A stretch of DNA of 64,000 nucleotides. Source: Hymenopellis radicata (Eukaryota; Basidiomycota; Agaricomycetes; Agaricales; Physalacriaceae). Below the pieces are notes generated by a model that worked only from the letters and a program-made list of their open reading frames with translations, did not search any database and was not told the DNA's origin. A program made the position numbers and the translations under genes. Where the stretch lies: positions 1 to 64,000 of the forward strand of contig JADNRX010000311.1 of assembly GCA_015501595.1 (NCBI GenBank), in the 5' to 3' direction. Of this stretch, positions 63,963-64,000 are shown piece after piece (positions within the stretch are counted from its first letter, which is position 1; every line of letters begins with the position of its first letter).

Positions 63963-64000
63963 ATGTCAACCAAGCAGAAGACCAAGGCGAAGAAGGCAGC
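63963..64000 (+). CDS. First codons of a gene cut by the window edge
   Basis: ATG at 63963 opens MSTKQKTKAKKA, a Lys-rich N-terminus, after a CT/AC-rich leader (CCGACGACGACCATTCCG). Only 12 codons are visible. It may be a nuclear or ribosome-associated protein or any gene with a basic start. Confidence 0.4.
   Translation, partial: MSTKQKTKAKKA

Overview
The window reads as a repeat-rich accessory region of a filamentous basidiomycete, most likely Agaricomycetes. The evidence is very short GT..AG introns (about 45-60 bases) in almost every real gene, a KDZ (Kyakuja-Dileera-Zisupton) transposase with its cysteine cluster, a hAT transposase, a chromodomain-bearing Ty3/gypsy pol, and many nested inverted-repeat elements. 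There is no bacterial operon structure, rRNA, CRISPR or intact tRNA. The genus cannot be told from the sequence.

Layout. 1-1363: nothing recognised. 1364-3755: a decayed multi-exon gene carrying a TA-flanked MITE. 3790-6821: ends and one complete copy of a hAT-like inverted-repeat family, one copy sitting in another decayed gene. 7040-10063: an 11-exon hAT transposase on the minus strand with two Trp-to-stop changes; its 3-prime flank (6822-7012) is the same kind of arm found on the small elements. 10.1-13.0 kb: hypothetical minus-strand exons, a tandem array of seven exon-plus-intron units, and about 14 copies of a GGCAATCGCC motif that change orientation around a perfect palindrome. 12991-26004: five more members of the hAT-like family (four complete), a decayed five-exon gene, tRNA-like sequences, a telomere-like stretch, and a CATCAGG-ended element (20807-24842) with a small spliced gene.

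27.3-52.0 kb is a nested transposon stack. A gypsy pol (plus strand) is split at one TA dinucleotide by a 9.7 kb insertion. That insertion is a 4.7 kb CATCAGG-ended repeat (R2), itself split at a TA by a 4.9 kb element X. X contains a 233 bp MITE. The gypsy is split a second time by a 1125 bp hAT-like element. A truncated copy, R1, lies to the left. A third copy, R3, lies precisely (CG duplication) in a gypsy gag on the opposite strand. Every excision point restores a sensible reading.

52.0-64.0 kb: two tRNA-like sequences in tandem, a KDZ transposase with frameshifts (minus), then the most normal gene territory: a small plus-strand gene (56277-56844), an apparently intact five-exon 867-codon gene of unknown function (57329-60151, minus), a three-exon 205-residue gene (61404-62123, plus), an Ala/Pro-rich multi-exon gene (minus) and the first codons of a gene running off the right edge.

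The most unusual signal is the hAT-like family. At least five copies have 8-base target duplications and 18-base inverted ends of form TAGA-N7-ACGAGTS. Their arms are arrays of short palindromic words. The word differs from element to element (GAGTC, GAGTC mixed with GGATC, CACCC/GAGTG, CAAGTACTTG, probably AACCGGTT) but is the same in both arms of one element, while the hairpin and body architecture stay fixed.
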